From the NCBI GenBank assembly GCA_014549065.1, contig JACDOX010000008.1, positions 8,336,188 to 8,400,187 on the forward strand: 64,000 bases of DNA, written 5' to 3'. Each line of letters opens with the position of its first letter. The stretch's first letter is position 1. The stretch is from Cardinalis cardinalis (taxonomy: Eukaryota; Chordata; Aves; Passeriformes; Cardinalidae). Made by a program: the position numbers and the translations under genes. This document shows, in pieces, positions 13,298 to 26,999 of the stretch. The notes beneath the pieces are model-generated. The model was not told the origin of the DNA. It saw nothing but the letters and a program-made list of their open reading frames with translations, and made no database searches.

Positions 13298-14014
13298 CCT
13301 CGGCTACTCAGCAGGCACAAGCGGAGATGAAAATTTGTAGCAATGTTAAAAGGCACACCGCCACTGTTGAACTTAAATTTCCAGGAGTTTTTTTCCGATC
13401 TCAAACCACACCTAAAGCCGTCTGCAGTGAAAGTGAAGTACCTCTGTTACACTGATCTCCTCACGCTCATCTCCTAACAAAACTGTTCTATATTTAACTC
13501 CACAGTCGGCTCTAGACATCTCTTGTGTGACATTATTTACTCTTAATGCACATTATGGCACTTGCATAGGCTCTAACAGAAGAGCAAACAAGACTTTTGA
13601 GGCTTCCATTGCCAATCCCATTCCAGCTGCTGCGCACTGCTCCAGTGGTTCATGGCAGCCGGAAAAAGCCAGTGGGAGGAGCAGCCCAGGCACCCCACCA
13701 AGACAGGGACTCCTTCTTCTAGATGTGGCACAGCTGGCACATGAGCTTGGGTATTGCTCACCGCCAGGCACAACCAAAGCTGAACTTTACATCCACTCAG
13801 ACTTATCCACCCTCGTGGCCAATGGAGGTACAGCCAAGCAGGTGTTCAGCAAAAGGCTTTCAGGCTCCTCCAACTTAGAGCAAAGGCTGGTCCAGTTTCA
13901 TCTGCCTTCAAACGAGAACATAACCAAAACAAACACACACATATATATAAGAAATGTGAATAAATTAATATTACAAGAAATCTGGCTCTGCATTTCTCTG
14001 AGTTATACCAAAGT

Positions 14015-14148
14015 ATGATTCACAAAATCACTAGATATTCTGAGTTGGAAGGGATCATTGAGTCCAACCCTTAAGTGAAGGGCTCGTACAGGGATCAGCC
14101 CTGCAACTCCCCCCTTTATTGGCACCCTGCTCTAACCTGCATGACATA
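14015..14148 (-). repeat. TguSINE1-type SINE, minus orientation
   Basis: The plus strand begins with the reversed CR1 tail (ATTCTGAGTTGGAAGGGATC, then ATTGAGTCCAACCCTTAAGT) and continues into a reversed tRNA-Ile part (CGTACAGGGATC, then TTGGCACCCTGCTCTAACC). This is the same element type as at 7.64 kb, about 6.2 kb away and in opposite orientation. The tRNA part is more decayed here than in the first copy and the tail lacks a few bases. Confidence 0.82.
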
Positions 14149-17100
14149 TGAGGAGAGATGTCTGATGTGCCAAGATGCTTGAAAACAAATACTAATTTCC
14201 CCATGCTCCTAACAGCAATCTGCCCGGCCACATCCATGCACACAAAAAGTTTCACACTTAAAAGCAGCAGACATCTCTACAGCTGGCCTGCCAGCCAGGA
14301 CTCTAACAAGCACCACTCAGAGATGTGTGCCAGTGCCAGCTGTACAATAGGTACTCCAGGCCTCTCCAGCATGACACATTTTAATGTTTAAGATCTTGAG
14401 TTAGTAAGTCCTTTCAATATGCAAAGCCACAGTTGAGAAAAAGGTTGTTCTACAAAATACATGGCCTTAGGGAACACGTGGTGAACTCTAAGGCAAGGAA
14501 TACTCACTCACTACTATTGGTGTTTCTGTTCAGTTCTAACGTTTTACTATTGAACATGGACACAAACCATTAAATCTGTCAGGGTGACAATTTTTTGGGT
14601 TTTTTGCCTTATAAATGAATTAGCATAGATTGCACAAGGGTATTTCTTCAATATCAGACATGAAACACAATCCCAATACAAAAGAAAAAAGACTCACCCA
14701 GTCAGCATTTAAGTTGGCAGGTCAAATCCATATATTTGACTGTCCTGCATAAAACCACAGCTCTAATCTGGTACTTCTACTCAAAATAGGAGGAGGTTCT
14801 AGGAAATCCAATGCACATTCAAACATTACTTTAAAAATAGCTGTACTTTTGGCAAACACACCAACAAATTGCTTTTGTTACTTCTCCCACTATTCCATTA
14901 ACTCCATCAAGACAGAGCCATGCTGAGAGCTAATGAAAGGCCCTTGTTTCAAACCTTCCTGTAATCCACTTGCACAAGGATGAAAAGTATCCTATTTATT
15001 GTGATAGCCAGTAGCAAAATCTGGTTTTGGTTGGTTGGTGGGTTTTTTCTTAGTTTTCTTTCATAAATAATGTCAGATTAAATACACATGAATATTTTAA
15101 AAAAAAATCACCATTGACAAAAATACCATAACTGAAATTGCATGGACACACAACAGAAGACAGGTGCTGGAAATTTCACTTGCTTCTCATGTATTTTGAT
15201 GATGTCCCACACACCATATGTCGCTGTGTGTGGAGGCTGAGGCACCGCCCTCCTCTGTCCCAGCCACTCTGTGGGAGCAGGAGCCCAAGGGGCTGACGGG
15301 TCAGCAGAAACTTCAGCATTGCAAAGAACAAGAATTGAATTTTCTTAACTCCACAGTTCTGACCTTAATCTGCTGCTCCCAAACTTTATAAATAAAACAG
15401 TTAAATGTATCTAGGCACATAGAAAAAAATTTCTCCTTTCCTCTGTCCTGATGTTTTTGCACTATTTGCAGGGGAAAAAACCACAACTGTCAGTACAATT
15501 GTTTCATATACTAGAGACTTTAATCCTGACTAGGTCTTCTGTTTACATTATTAAGCAAAAATAAGCCTTTAAAAGTTGGAAGAGCTGAGTTAAACTGATA
15601 TTGGTGAATGCAAAAAAGATCAAAAACATCCACCTTTTTATCCTTCAACTTAGGTTTGAACATGTAAGGAGGAATATGCCACAAAAAATTCCAGATAAAA
15701 TTAGAATCCTGTGAAAAGGAAGTTTAAATAAGGAAAGTGTAAGGATGAACTTAGTTAAAAATAACAATGTAGTAATTAAGAAAACTTAACAGAATACATA
15801 GAATGAAACAGAAATGCAACCATTTTTTTCTGTTTCATCTCAACAAGAACATTTCTCTGCTTAAAACACAAGCACCTTTTTTAAAAAGTGTGGAAACAGA
15901 AAGAACAGAGGTTTTAAAAATGAGAAAGCCAGATGCTGAACAGAGCACTCTACTAAACTCTTTTCCGGGATACTGTTGGAAATCACTGATTGAAGAGTCT
16001 TACTCCAACAATCTTGTTTCAGGAAGCTACCGTTTTTGTTCCAGCACATTACAGACTCTCTGAGGTGCTATTAATAATTAAACTTTTCTTTTGAAATTAC
16101 TCATTAATATTAATTTTGTCTGAAGTCTTCCTGGAACCTAATACTTTTAAGGAAAATGAACGAGTAAAAATACACTAACCACAACAGTTAAATAAAAGAA
16201 TACATTTAATTTGAGAAATAATCTTCCTGTAAATTCACTTTCCACAATTCATCCTCAGCTATACAGTAATAAAGCTGTACAAAAGATGTTTTTAGCCTTC
16301 ACTTCTTACACCTAAGAGAAATGGAAAAGCAACGGCAATTTACCAACCCAATCTCCTTCCCTACTTTACTTCCTCTAGACTAATAGAGAGATTAAGAAAG
16401 CAAAAACTGCAGCTCAAACCACTGTATATAAGCCTCAAACCTAAAAGGATAGCAAAGTCATTTGTCACCACTTGCATGTGAAATGTGAGGAACAGCCATT
16501 AGTGAACTGAATCCAAAGGCATTGCACAAGAGAAGCCAGTCTAGCTTCTGGAGCTACTCCATTCTTACTTTTCTAAACTTTTTTCCTATTGCCTAGAGCA
16601 GCAGAGCTCCACACTGTGGAACCAAATGCTTCATCCTGGCTAATACACACAGACTCAGCGATCATGCTGGGGCAACCTCCGCACACTACACTCAGGGAGA
16701 GCTAACACAAAGGAAGTATTTACAACACCTGGAGTCCCATCAGTCCAAATCTGCCTGAAGGGAGTCATGAAGAGAAAGAATGCCTGAAATCACATCTTTT
16801 CCACACACTTAGGCATCTACTCACATTACTCGGGCAATGCTTGGCTGCATGTGTCCTTGTGGTTGGAGAACTTGCCCAAAAAGTGACAGATGACATTCAT
16901 TTCCTCTTTCAGCTTAAGATAATACAAAAATACATCTCTTTTCCCCAAGAGCTTTCTAAGCCAAGGACACTTCTTATCTTCCCTTCTCTGCCTCAATGCA
17001 GAAAAAGAACCCAAAATTTACAGGGATAGAATAAGAAGGAAGAGGAAGTATAAAGCAGACAGATTTCTCCTGAGAGAGAATGCTGCACAAGCATCAGCAT

Positions 17101-20100
17101 CTGTTTGCTTTAATTTTGTGTTTAATGTCACCAGATACCACACATATGAAGTACTCCCATATAATCTGGCTTATTGGGACTCCTCCCTCATCCTCTACTC
17201 CACTGCACATGAACTATAAAAATCCATATTCTGCATTCATTCAGTTACTGCCACGTCTCCTCCCTTGGAGTGAACAAAGCTCTGCAAGACATCCTGGAGA
17301 CATATTCCTACACAGACTCCACCAAGAATCACATGCAAGGGCTTCTGTCAGGTTTCAGTTTAGTGGGAGGATTGTCTTAAAGCTCTATGTGAAAAAGCTA
17401 TGTGTTACCTACAGATTTCATCTGCTTCACTTGATGAATCAATTAAGTCAATATTATTCCTCAGTCTTCTTTGGATTCATTTATTAACTACTGTATCAAA
17501 TAGTTTTAGCATTTTTATTTTACATTCTTCTTGAAACACTGGATGAAAGCAATGAAAAACTGGATACAGAATGTACTGAAGAGAACTCTTAGAAATTCTC
17601 TAAGATCAAAACTCAAATTCTGGTCCGCAAAACTCTACCAACTATAAGCAGAGAACAACTGTATTGCAACATGCAAAGCATTAAATTGTTTAAAGCTGTT
17701 CAAATAAGTCTCAGAGACTTTTTCTTTAAAAATATTTTCTACCCTGAGTTGCCTCAGGAAAAAAATTAAAATTAGGTTGTTATTTGTGGATAACTACACC
17801 TTAAGACTACAAATATTTTTCCTTGTTTCTTACAGAGAGGAAAAAATGCTACAAAAGATGACAGCTTCCAGCAAATAAGCACTGTCAGATGAGTCCAATG
17901 GGTTTTCTTATTTGCATTTTGCCTCTAAAAGAGTTACTGAGAGCTCTCACGTAACACACGCCACTAACTGCTGCTTCCCCCCTCCAAAAACCTTCTTTCC
18001 AAAGCAGAAAGTCAAAGCAGAAGCAGCAGCTTTAAGAAGTTACTAGAAGACTATGAGGCCTGTCTGTACAGGATGGCTGACCAGTAGGGCATGAGAATTC
18101 TCTCTGCCACTCAAGCTGAGGAGCAGCAGCTGCTGTCCCTTCTCAATCTGTACTAAACTTCTTCTGAAATGTCTATCATATCCATTANTATTTTTTAAAC
18201 TTTTCTAAAAGTACCTTTTGAAGTTCTTTTTCACATTTAAGTGAATTCCATACAGTATAAACAGAATCCACTTAAATCAGCTACAGAATTCCCAAACTCG
18301 TCCATGGACTAGAAAAAATCCAAATGTTGCCTTTTGATAATTTATAGTACATTTATTGCATGTTTTGGATTCTGAAACGCATTGCACTAAGACACAGTTG
18401 CAGCAGAAATGACTGCAGTTCCCCAAACAAGGATAATGAATGTTTGTATTTATGCAGATGTTCTATGTAACTCCAGGTAGACAATGGGAAGGCAGTAGGA
18501 ACAACAACTGAATGCATGACAGCAGGACACCTTTCTTTTCTTCATCTCTAATAACCTGCAGGTGTCCAGTCTGCTTCTCATGGGGATGACAAATTACAAT
18601 AATATAGCTCAGTGCAAGGCACTGGCAAAAGTTGCAAGACTTATCAGAACAACGTATCTGTATCAAAAGCACATCTCCACTGTGACAGGTTCCAAGTTAG
18701 AGCTACAAAAGAACAGGGAGGGTAAGCAATAATTCAAAATTAAACTTCCAGAAATATTCAGAGGCCAGTATAACCTATTTGAAAGTCAGCTCCTTGAGGG
18801 AATAATGTATTGAAAGCTTAGGCCTATCAGCGAATATCAACATTTTCTGAAGTTTGAAGTATTGTTGTTGATACATCAACCAAATATTATTTTTAAATGC
18901 CTGGTTTTGAAGTTCTCCACATGGCATCAGCTATGTCCTTGATGATTAAAAATTAATATGGTTTATTTGTGAGCACATTATGACAGACACATTGTATTGT
19001 CTGAGGGCTAGCAATTTTTCATTTTAAATAGTTGGCTTTTGCTTTAACTCCTTGAATATACAGAGAAAAGCCACTTCACATGCTTTTTAAAGCCTTCTAA
19101 AGCATTTCTGGAGTGTCAGCATTCTCATTTGCCACTAGAAGCTCTTTCTGATGAGCTCAGGACTTCAGCTTCAAATCAAGTTACATCAGAATGACATCAG
19201 CTGAATATTAATTAGGGTAGATGCACAAACAGGTGTGACAAAACCCCGCTGTGACTAAAACATGAAATTCTAATTCATATCAACTCCCCCAAAGACTATC
19301 CATTTAAGTCTATCCAATAAAAAAAAAAAAAAAGAGCCTATCGAACATATTGAAATGACAGAAGTTTTCAATAAAAAAGTCATGCCTTGTAGAATCATCC
19401 TCTTGAAAAATCAACCAGCAAAATGTAAACTATGAGGTTAGCATAATTCCAGTATGGAGAATTACACATTCACTCCTGGGTGCTGATGGCAATGCTGTGG
19501 TTACACGCTGCTATTATCCACTGCTACATCACTGAAAAGTTCAGCCTAGTTGCTACTCATTTCTTCAGCTCTGCTGTTTCTGCTGTGGCTGGAATAAAAC
19601 ACATACATGACACAGGGAAGGCAAGGAGGTAATCTACCAACCAACAGAATAGTAACAAGGTACAGCAACCCACAATGTTGCAGAAAAAGCACAACACTGT
19701 TGACCTTTGTTTTTAACACACCTCTCTCTCCAGGTATGCAGATTAAGAGGTGAACATTCAGTGACACTGGATGGATAAAGTAGTGACATTATGAACAAAA
19801 CAGATCATGCAGACAAAAAGAGACTTGGGCAATGCTGTTGCCCACTGTGACTCCTAGGCACAAAGATCTGTATGTGGTATACGCTACCAGATGAATTAAA
19901 TGAAAATCTAAGGGTACATTTTATTCATTAAGGTCCACAGGAAAGTTTGTGAAATTTGATTTCCATTTTTTCCTTTGAACATAAAGTTCTTCATTTAAAC
20001 AGCTGAGTTTTATTCTTTTCTGAGTTTGTATTTCTTTTTAACTTTGTAAAAAAAAAGCTGGTTTGCACTGCCAGCAAATCTATAAGACAATGCAACAAAC

Positions 20101-20929
20101 AATCCCTAAAATGTTTACCTATTTTTTTTCTAACTCAGATCAATATAATTTTAAAGCAAAAACAAAACTAATAATACATTTATTCAAATCATGCACATAT
20201 AGACTACCATGTTCAAAAATTATTATTTCATGTTACTAGACATTATTATTTTAATCTCTGACTATATTTCATGGCAAGGAGAATATTAATATTGTACCAG
20301 AACACTACACATTCAAAGAAGATCAGTACAAATACACTGAATGTGTTGTGTATTTGAGGGGAATGGAAGTTTATCAAGGATTGATTTGCATTTAAAACAG
20401 ATGTATGAAACAGAGAAGGACCATCTGATACGACAAAACTGAACTGTTTTTAGTAAACATGTCCTTCAAGATTTTCTTCATCTGCTTTTTATTTATAGAT
20501 TAGGATAGAAAACATTTTAGGCATTATTGTTTTTCAGCTCTTTATGAAGCAATTATAAACCAAAATCAACTGAATACACATAAATGAGGAAATATGCTCT
20601 TTACCTGCAGAAGGGACTACTACTGTCATAATTCAACACATTCTCATGAGGCAGTTCATTTGAGTTCTTTAGGATGTCAGAAACAACCTTGTAGTGTTTA
20701 ATATTATCTTTATTAAAATTAGATTTAGTCAAATTGAAGCAGGGCATGACATTGATTTGCAATAATTTTAAGTAGGTGCATTCTAAAATAAAAGGAGATA
20801 TTTAAATCAACAATCTTTTTTTCTTGGCTTTTTTTTTAATTATCAACTGCTAACTACTCATCATCGAACAGTACACATTTATTTATAGGATGAACCAGAG
20901 AAATACCTAATAAAGCACAGTAATACTGC
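14149..20929. other. Intronic stretch, no gene recognised
   Basis: The stretch includes a small inverted repeat at 15207-15233 and an ambiguous base at 18188. ORFs of up to 135 codons have no recognisable domains. No repeat family was identified. Confidence 0.5.
15207..15233. repeat. 8-bp inverted repeat (CCACACAC / GTGTGTGG)
   Basis: Perfect 8-bp arms at 15207-15214 and 15226-15233 flank an 11-base loop. It could form a small hairpin; the arms are simple CA/GT sequence, so this may be chance. Confidence 0.5.
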
Positions 20930-21115
20930 TGGCAATATTCAGGCCTTTATATAATGTTTACAAGCACAGTTAATCTTCACAATAACCTTGTAATGTTGGT
21001 AGGGAGTAAAGTATTCATTATTCTTTAACTTCACATATGGGAAAATTGAGACACAGAGATTAATTTAGAAACAAAAATCAAGTATAGGTCCCCCAAATGC
21101 AGTGTCAAGGCCTAA
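20930..21115 (+). repeat. Ancient L2-like LINE 3' fragment
   Basis: The order of words AATCTTCACAATAACCTTGT, then TTGGTAGG, ATTATTCTTTAACTTCACAT, ATGGGAAAATTGAGACACAG and AGATTAATTTAG matches the diagnostic 3' region of L2 elements (fall in counts of an AT-rich lead, CTCACAAYAACC, a GAGGYAGGT-like step, ATTATYCCCATTTTACA, GAGGAAACTGAGGCACAGAG). Divergence is high, as expected for an element that was active early in amniote history. Plus orientation. Confidence 0.6.
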
Positions 21116-24100
21116 ACAAAAAAAGACTTATTTTAAAGGCACTAAAATCAATAAAAGCAGATGGGGCTCTGAGCCAGTGAAAACAAGTTTTCTCCAGGAG
21201 TATGACTTTAGACATTTGGCACTCTGGGCTAACATTTTTGTTACATTATAATATTGTATTATTATTACTATTATATTTTTGAATTTTATTACATTCTTCT
21301 CTGTAATTAATGAAATGGGTGTCCAGTTCTGTAGCATGGTTGGCCAGGTCCTGTTACAGTGTCACGGCTGTTATCTTACCTATATTTTTCTAATAATTAA
21401 TTACAACTAGGAATAAATGTCATTTCTTCAGATACAGAAATACAGAGAGGCCTTTATTTAATACTATGTAGAATAAAGAATTGCACAGTGTGTCAATGCC
21501 ACCTTTATCAGAATTACAGCAACCAAAGCACCAGCCTGGGACCATTTTTGCTTTGCTTTTAACATGAAGCAGGACAAAGCTGGCTCCAGACTTACACAAG
21601 GAGGACACCTTCCTGCATGGATTTCTATGGTACAGAAGTAGAAAGACTACCACTGCCTCCTTCGGCTATCCTGATTATTCACCACAGGAAAATGCTACAT
21701 GCTATGCCGTATTAGGTCAAGGTAAATAACTTCCTAGTAGGACATTGGTGCTCTTAATTTGTCTTCATTTCCCTTTAGGACACAGCATTTTTTTCTAATA
21801 ACCAGTGAAAAAGTTTTTCTCAGCTGCAATCTTACAGATCTGTTTTGATTTCTGGAACAAAACCTGACCTTGCTTTGACTCAGCACTTTCACCGCGACTT
21901 GGGTTTATTCTATCCCCCACAAACAAAAAGTTTGTTAAAATAATTACAGAAGGAACACTTCTTTGTGTGTGCTGAGGGAGGAGCAGTGAAAGGAAATATA
22001 TTCCAACACACAGCTGACTTATGCGAGCACACGGAAATGAAAAGTACACGTACTTGCCCAGAGCTGGTCTGGTCTTTGTTTCTGGGCTGGAACAGATTCC
22101 TGCCAGGGACATTAAAATCCAACGAGGAAAGACGGTGCAGTAGCAGAAAGATGACACAAGGTGGTGATCACTGAAGCACGGAGGACAGGAAAGGAAGCAT
22201 AAAGCCTGGCTGGGGAACGCCATAAAATGGAGATGTTGGCTCCAACCGTGATATCTGTCTATCGGGCAGGGGATGCTCTAATGGAAAGCACTTCCTTTGA
22301 ATCTAAGCCAAAAACTTAAAAGCATCAGCACAGCTGCCTGCATTGTGTTACTTTAGATTTCAAAAGGGGAGGAAAAAAATCCAGAACTACCCCCTGGCTC
22401 AGTTCACAAGCTCCACCAGTTTTCTCTGGTTGTGCCTGGAAACTCCTACAAGCACACAAGCTAACTAAGCAGACACATACACACAAATGTGTGTGAATAC
22501 TCCCCAGAGAGTGTGCCTTTGGAAAAGGGCATGTGTTGGACACCTGGAATTCCAAACACTAACTGCCAGCTCAAAACTTCAGAAAAATTATGTGGGTCAA
22601 AATGCCTTAAAATAAAAGTGGGGAAACTGAAATACCAAGATCTATCAGAAAGACTTTTACCAAAAAAGGTTTATATAAACCAGAAAAATAAGCAAAAAAC
22701 CCATACAGAATAGGAAGGAAAAATATAAAAAATAACCCATTTCACTTCTGGTGTGATTGAAGTGGTTACTAGAGGCAAACATGTAACCTTGAAAGGGAAA
22801 ACACACCCCTCACAAATTGTAGGAGGAAGCATCATTTATGACAGATGAAATGAAAGATGGAAATAAAGAGACACAAGAGGAAATGTGAACCGAAAAGAGC
22901 AGAGCTACACGAGTAATACCAAGGCATTCCCGAAACACATCAAAGCAGGAAGCCACCAACCTGATGGGCTGCTGAGGAATCAATGGATGGCTAAGGTCAA
23001 AAATTTGCAGAGAAATCAAAACTATCGCTTTGTGACAGGTCTTCTTCACAGAGGATTAATATATGCCTATAACTTTACTTCTCATATATCTTGATATGAT
23101 AAGGGAGGTGCCAAAGAGATGATGTTGGAATCAAGACGATAAAATTACAGGAGAAATAGGCACTGAACTTATAAATAAAATACCATGAAAGCATGAAGGA
23201 ATTTAATATGAAAGACTTGAGAAAGTGACAGAAACAGGCATTTTATATACACTATCAGACTAAAATATCAATACTATAACTATATTAACAGATGCAAAAA
23301 GAAATCCTAGAAATTACAGCTTAACCATCTTTTCTTCAGTGTAACTCATTTTGCTTAGCTCAGACAAGCCAGTCAGCAATGACATAGCAAAATCCATCAA
23401 TAAATATATCTGATATTGAAAAACTGGAATGTTTCTTTGGGAATCCCAGTTTTTGCATAATGTGAGAATTATTTTATAAAAAAGCAAAGATGTAATACAG
23501 AAATGATATGGCACTATATGAATTAGCAGTAGGCCTAGGCCTAGGATCCAGAGTATGTATTCTCTTGATTCTGATCTCAGAAACAACCAAAGTGTAATTA
23601 ATTCAGTAACAGACAACACAAATAAATAAGATTTAGAAAGATTTTCATATGAATTAGGCTTACATAATTGATTCAGATAAAATTGAGTGAAAAAATGCTA
23701 CAGAAAAAACTAAGTCCTCTTAGCCCTTTTAAAAACTGAACAGCAAAGGAACATTGAAAAAAAATGTAAATAATGCTTAGGAAAATAGGAAATAAACTAA
23801 TTTTGTTTAATAATTTTTAGAACTCATAGCACAAGGTAGTCTAGTGAAGATCTTGCATTCATTTGTTTAGGTATGGGCACCGTTATGTAAAGACTCTTTC
23901 TACCCTTTTATTTCCCATTTGTCCACAAAAGACAGAAAGTCTAATTTTTCTCAAGGGTTAAGCTACCAAATCAATTGTGATTTCAAAGCATATTTTAAAA
24001 GCAGGAAAGCTAATTACATTATTTCAATATATATTTTACCTGTCTCCTTGTCAGGAGTACTCCAAAGAGCAGATCAGGTCAAGACGAAATGCAACACGGC

Positions 24101-24837
24101 AAACTGCTTAGCTGTATATCAGCCTGGTTAGAATAATCTTATTGTGAAACAATCCCAAATGTAAAAAACTGAGTTTTTTAAAAAGATTTCTGATGCTTGC
24201 CAGAGTTTCAGAGTAAAGAAGCTGGGCCTACTGGCTAGGTGGGAGGCTGGAGAGGAATGACCTTTAAGTGAAATCAAATCAGTTGGTGAAATTTCTGCAT
24301 ATGAGGGGTGAAACAAGTCACTTGGGCTCTGTGCCTTTGTGTGTTATGCAGACACCTATGCAGAAATCACCTCCAAGTGGAACAAATGCCTGCCATTATA
24401 GTTTCCCCCATGTGACCTATAAATGGAATTGCCCTAGTGCTTAGAAAGGTACTTTTAAGGCATTACCAATGTATGTGTTTAAAATGTCAATTAAAAATAA
24501 GGAAAAAAGGAAAACATGAAACAGTTCCCATGAAAAGGATGGGAACAGTTACAGACCCATTTTCATATACAGCCAAGATTTGTGTGATGTTCAATGTTAC
24601 CTAACATCATTTCAGATTGCATTCAGGACATGTAAACAAGCCCTACTACTCCAACAGGTTTGATTCATACAAAAATTCAGTAACAAACTGCTAAAGAGAG
24701 CTGCTTTATATGAAAGTACTACTACATCCAAAATTACTTAAAACACTGAAAATTTAGTTTGGTCCATTTATTTAATTTCTCTAAATGTGAAGAATATGCA
24801 TTGCTTTAAAAACAAATTGCTGAACGTGTATATACAA

Positions 24838-24944
24838 CCAATCACCACTGGTGTGTGATGTGTTAGAGCCCAGCACAGCACTCCAGCTCTCAGCCTGCCC
24901 GATTATAAATAGGCTGCCAATTCAGGCAGCAGCAGCAGCAGCTG
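24838..24944 (+). promoter_or_regulatory. TATA/CCAAT-like patch with a CAG-repeat hairpin
   Basis: CCAAT at 24838-24842 precedes a TATAAATA box at 24904-24911. Directly after it, GCTGCC (24913-24918) and GGCAGC (24925-24930) form a perfect inverted repeat around a 6-base loop, overlapping five CAG units (24927-24941). The arrangement resembles a core promoter on the plus strand, antisense to PHF21A. No downstream exon or polyadenylation signal was linked to it, so the promoter role is speculative. Confidence 0.25.
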
Positions 24945-26999
24945 TCTCTCATCATTCTGCTTTCTCCCTCCATTTCTATTAGATTTCTAACACAATGTAG
25001 TGATTTCTGCATATTTCCTCCACATTTTGCAATAGGTGTGACAAGCACAAATACATTTGCTTTTAAGATTATTCACAATGAACACAATTCTCTGCTAACC
25101 TGTTACTGTTTACCTGATTTGTATATGTGTACACACTAACTGGGCCTGCACATTTGCATTGTTTGCTATAAATTAAATGTTTAGTGCTATAATTCAGCTG
25201 TCTTTCGAGGAACAACCGAACTGCCTGTTCTACAAGACACAGGTAAATAACATACACATGCCTGAACACTGAAGCCTGCAGCAACAATCACAAGATGGTC
25301 CAGTATGTATCTACATCATGCAAGCAACACAAACTATGCAATTCAGTGAGGTACTTCTTCAAATACCAGCATACTGAAAAGCATACTTGGAAGTCTGTCA
25401 GCTCATTTTTAAACTACATATGAAACTAAAATCAAAGTTATAATCTAAACCAACTTAGTTCTCTGTTATGCACAGAAATACCATTAAAATACTTTGTAAT
25501 AATTACCATTCTGGAGTGATTATATAAGGGGTGAGTCTCTTAACAGAGTTAAGAGAGAACAGTTCTTAATACAAAAAATATAAGACATGATCTCTGGTTT
25601 TACATTTTCTTGCATGAAGTCTTTACACTGTTTCCACTTGAATACTTACTTTCTGTCCTTAGAAGTATTTTCTCTTGACTGTAGAAAAATTACTTTGTCA
25701 GACAAGTATTACTTTTATCTCATCCTGTTGACAAAACTGTATGTTCAGATAGCACTATATCAGATTATGTTCTTATAAGTTGTATTTTTAAGACGAAGTA
25801 CACAAGTGAAAACTTTCTTGAAGGGCTGTTAATGATTACAACGCTCCAAGTAATTGGGGATGCAGTCACAATTCTTCTACACATTCCTTGGTCAAAAAGT
25901 TCAAAGTCCAGTTGGTTTAGTGGCTATTTCAGTAAAGGCACATTATTTCATTTCAATACACACATGTGTTATTGAACAGTCTTTATTTCAGAAAGTTCAC
26001 TGTGATCAATTTAAAGACTGTATTTCCTACTGCACATTTCCTCTAAAATACTGAAATAAACATGTACAATGCAACTTCTGGTGTCTAAAGTTCAAGAAAG
26101 CTGGAAGAAGATGCTCTCAGCAAAAGACATCAGAACAAAGACATTGATCAGGGTTAATCTTATATCTTCCTTCTTTTAGAGCAACACCGAACAGAGTTGT
26201 TTGCTTCAGACTTTTGTAGGCAGAATCCTACAATTAGAGACAAAACAGTGTTGTACCAATAAAAAAACAAAAAATCCCAAGACCCAGCTATCTGCACTCG
26301 TACATCAATCTTAAGAAGATCATGCTGAACTCAAATTTTCAGTAGCTGCCAAAATTTTACCATGACTGCAGTACCAATATAGGTGACACAGACAAGTAAA
26401 AAAATAATGAGCAGAACTTTTCACTTGTCCTTCAAGTTTTGTCAGTATTAAAAAGTATAGATTCCTATTCCTGCCCAGGTTCTTACTGATACTACACAGA
26501 AACTCATTACTCATCTTTGCAAGCATAATACAAATTCTGTGGTTATACTTGCCTAAACCCATTGTATAGCACTGGAACACAAACACCATACTGGTTGGTT
26601 ATTTTACATCAGCTTGAGCTCCAGCAGAAACCACCTCATAATCCTCCTAATAATTCCTACTTCTATGTTCTAATCTTCTGCAGATTAGAAAAGAAAACTT
26701 GAGGCCACTTAGTCCCACATTTTGTCACTATCAGCTTCTAAGACATTTGAAGTACTTGATTAGCTGAGATGCTGCAAGATGTAACTGCTGCTGGTAATGC
26801 CTCAAATGATTCTAGACATTTTTACAGAAGAATATCTGTCTAGGCACTTAAAGAGAGCTGGTAATATGAGCAGCATACAGTTTATAGATACGGCAACAGA
26901 AGTTACAGAAGGAGGAATAATGAACAGGAGAGATTTTTTTTTTTAATAAAACCCAGCTCAGCTCCATAAAAGCAGCTGAGGAGTGTGCTGTTAAATGGC

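Larger units (their letters stand above)
13131..13300. promoter_or_regulatory. Short intronic CpG island
   Basis: About 22 CpG dinucleotides fall within roughly 130 bases (13131-13261), against near absence in the flanks. The core has stacked CCG/CGG and GCGGCCGC-like words typical of CpG-island promoters, followed by a pyrimidine-rich repeat. It lies in the large intron, downstream of the first 51 codons, so a promoter here would produce either a PHF21A transcript lacking the N-terminal coiled coil (minus strand) or a noncoding or antisense RNA. No first-exon donor could be assigned. Confidence 0.6.

Noticed and set aside
13093..14018. 120- and 163-codon plus-strand ORFs
   Set aside because: The first is compositional from the CpG island and pyrimidine repeat; the second abuts the SINE. 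Neither has a domain.
18188..18188. Ambiguous base (also at 34671 and 60916)
   Set aside because: Isolated assembly ambiguities in intron sequence; no biological signal.
23530..23545. TAGGCC tandem palindrome
   Set aside because: Only two to three short units; too small to assign any role.
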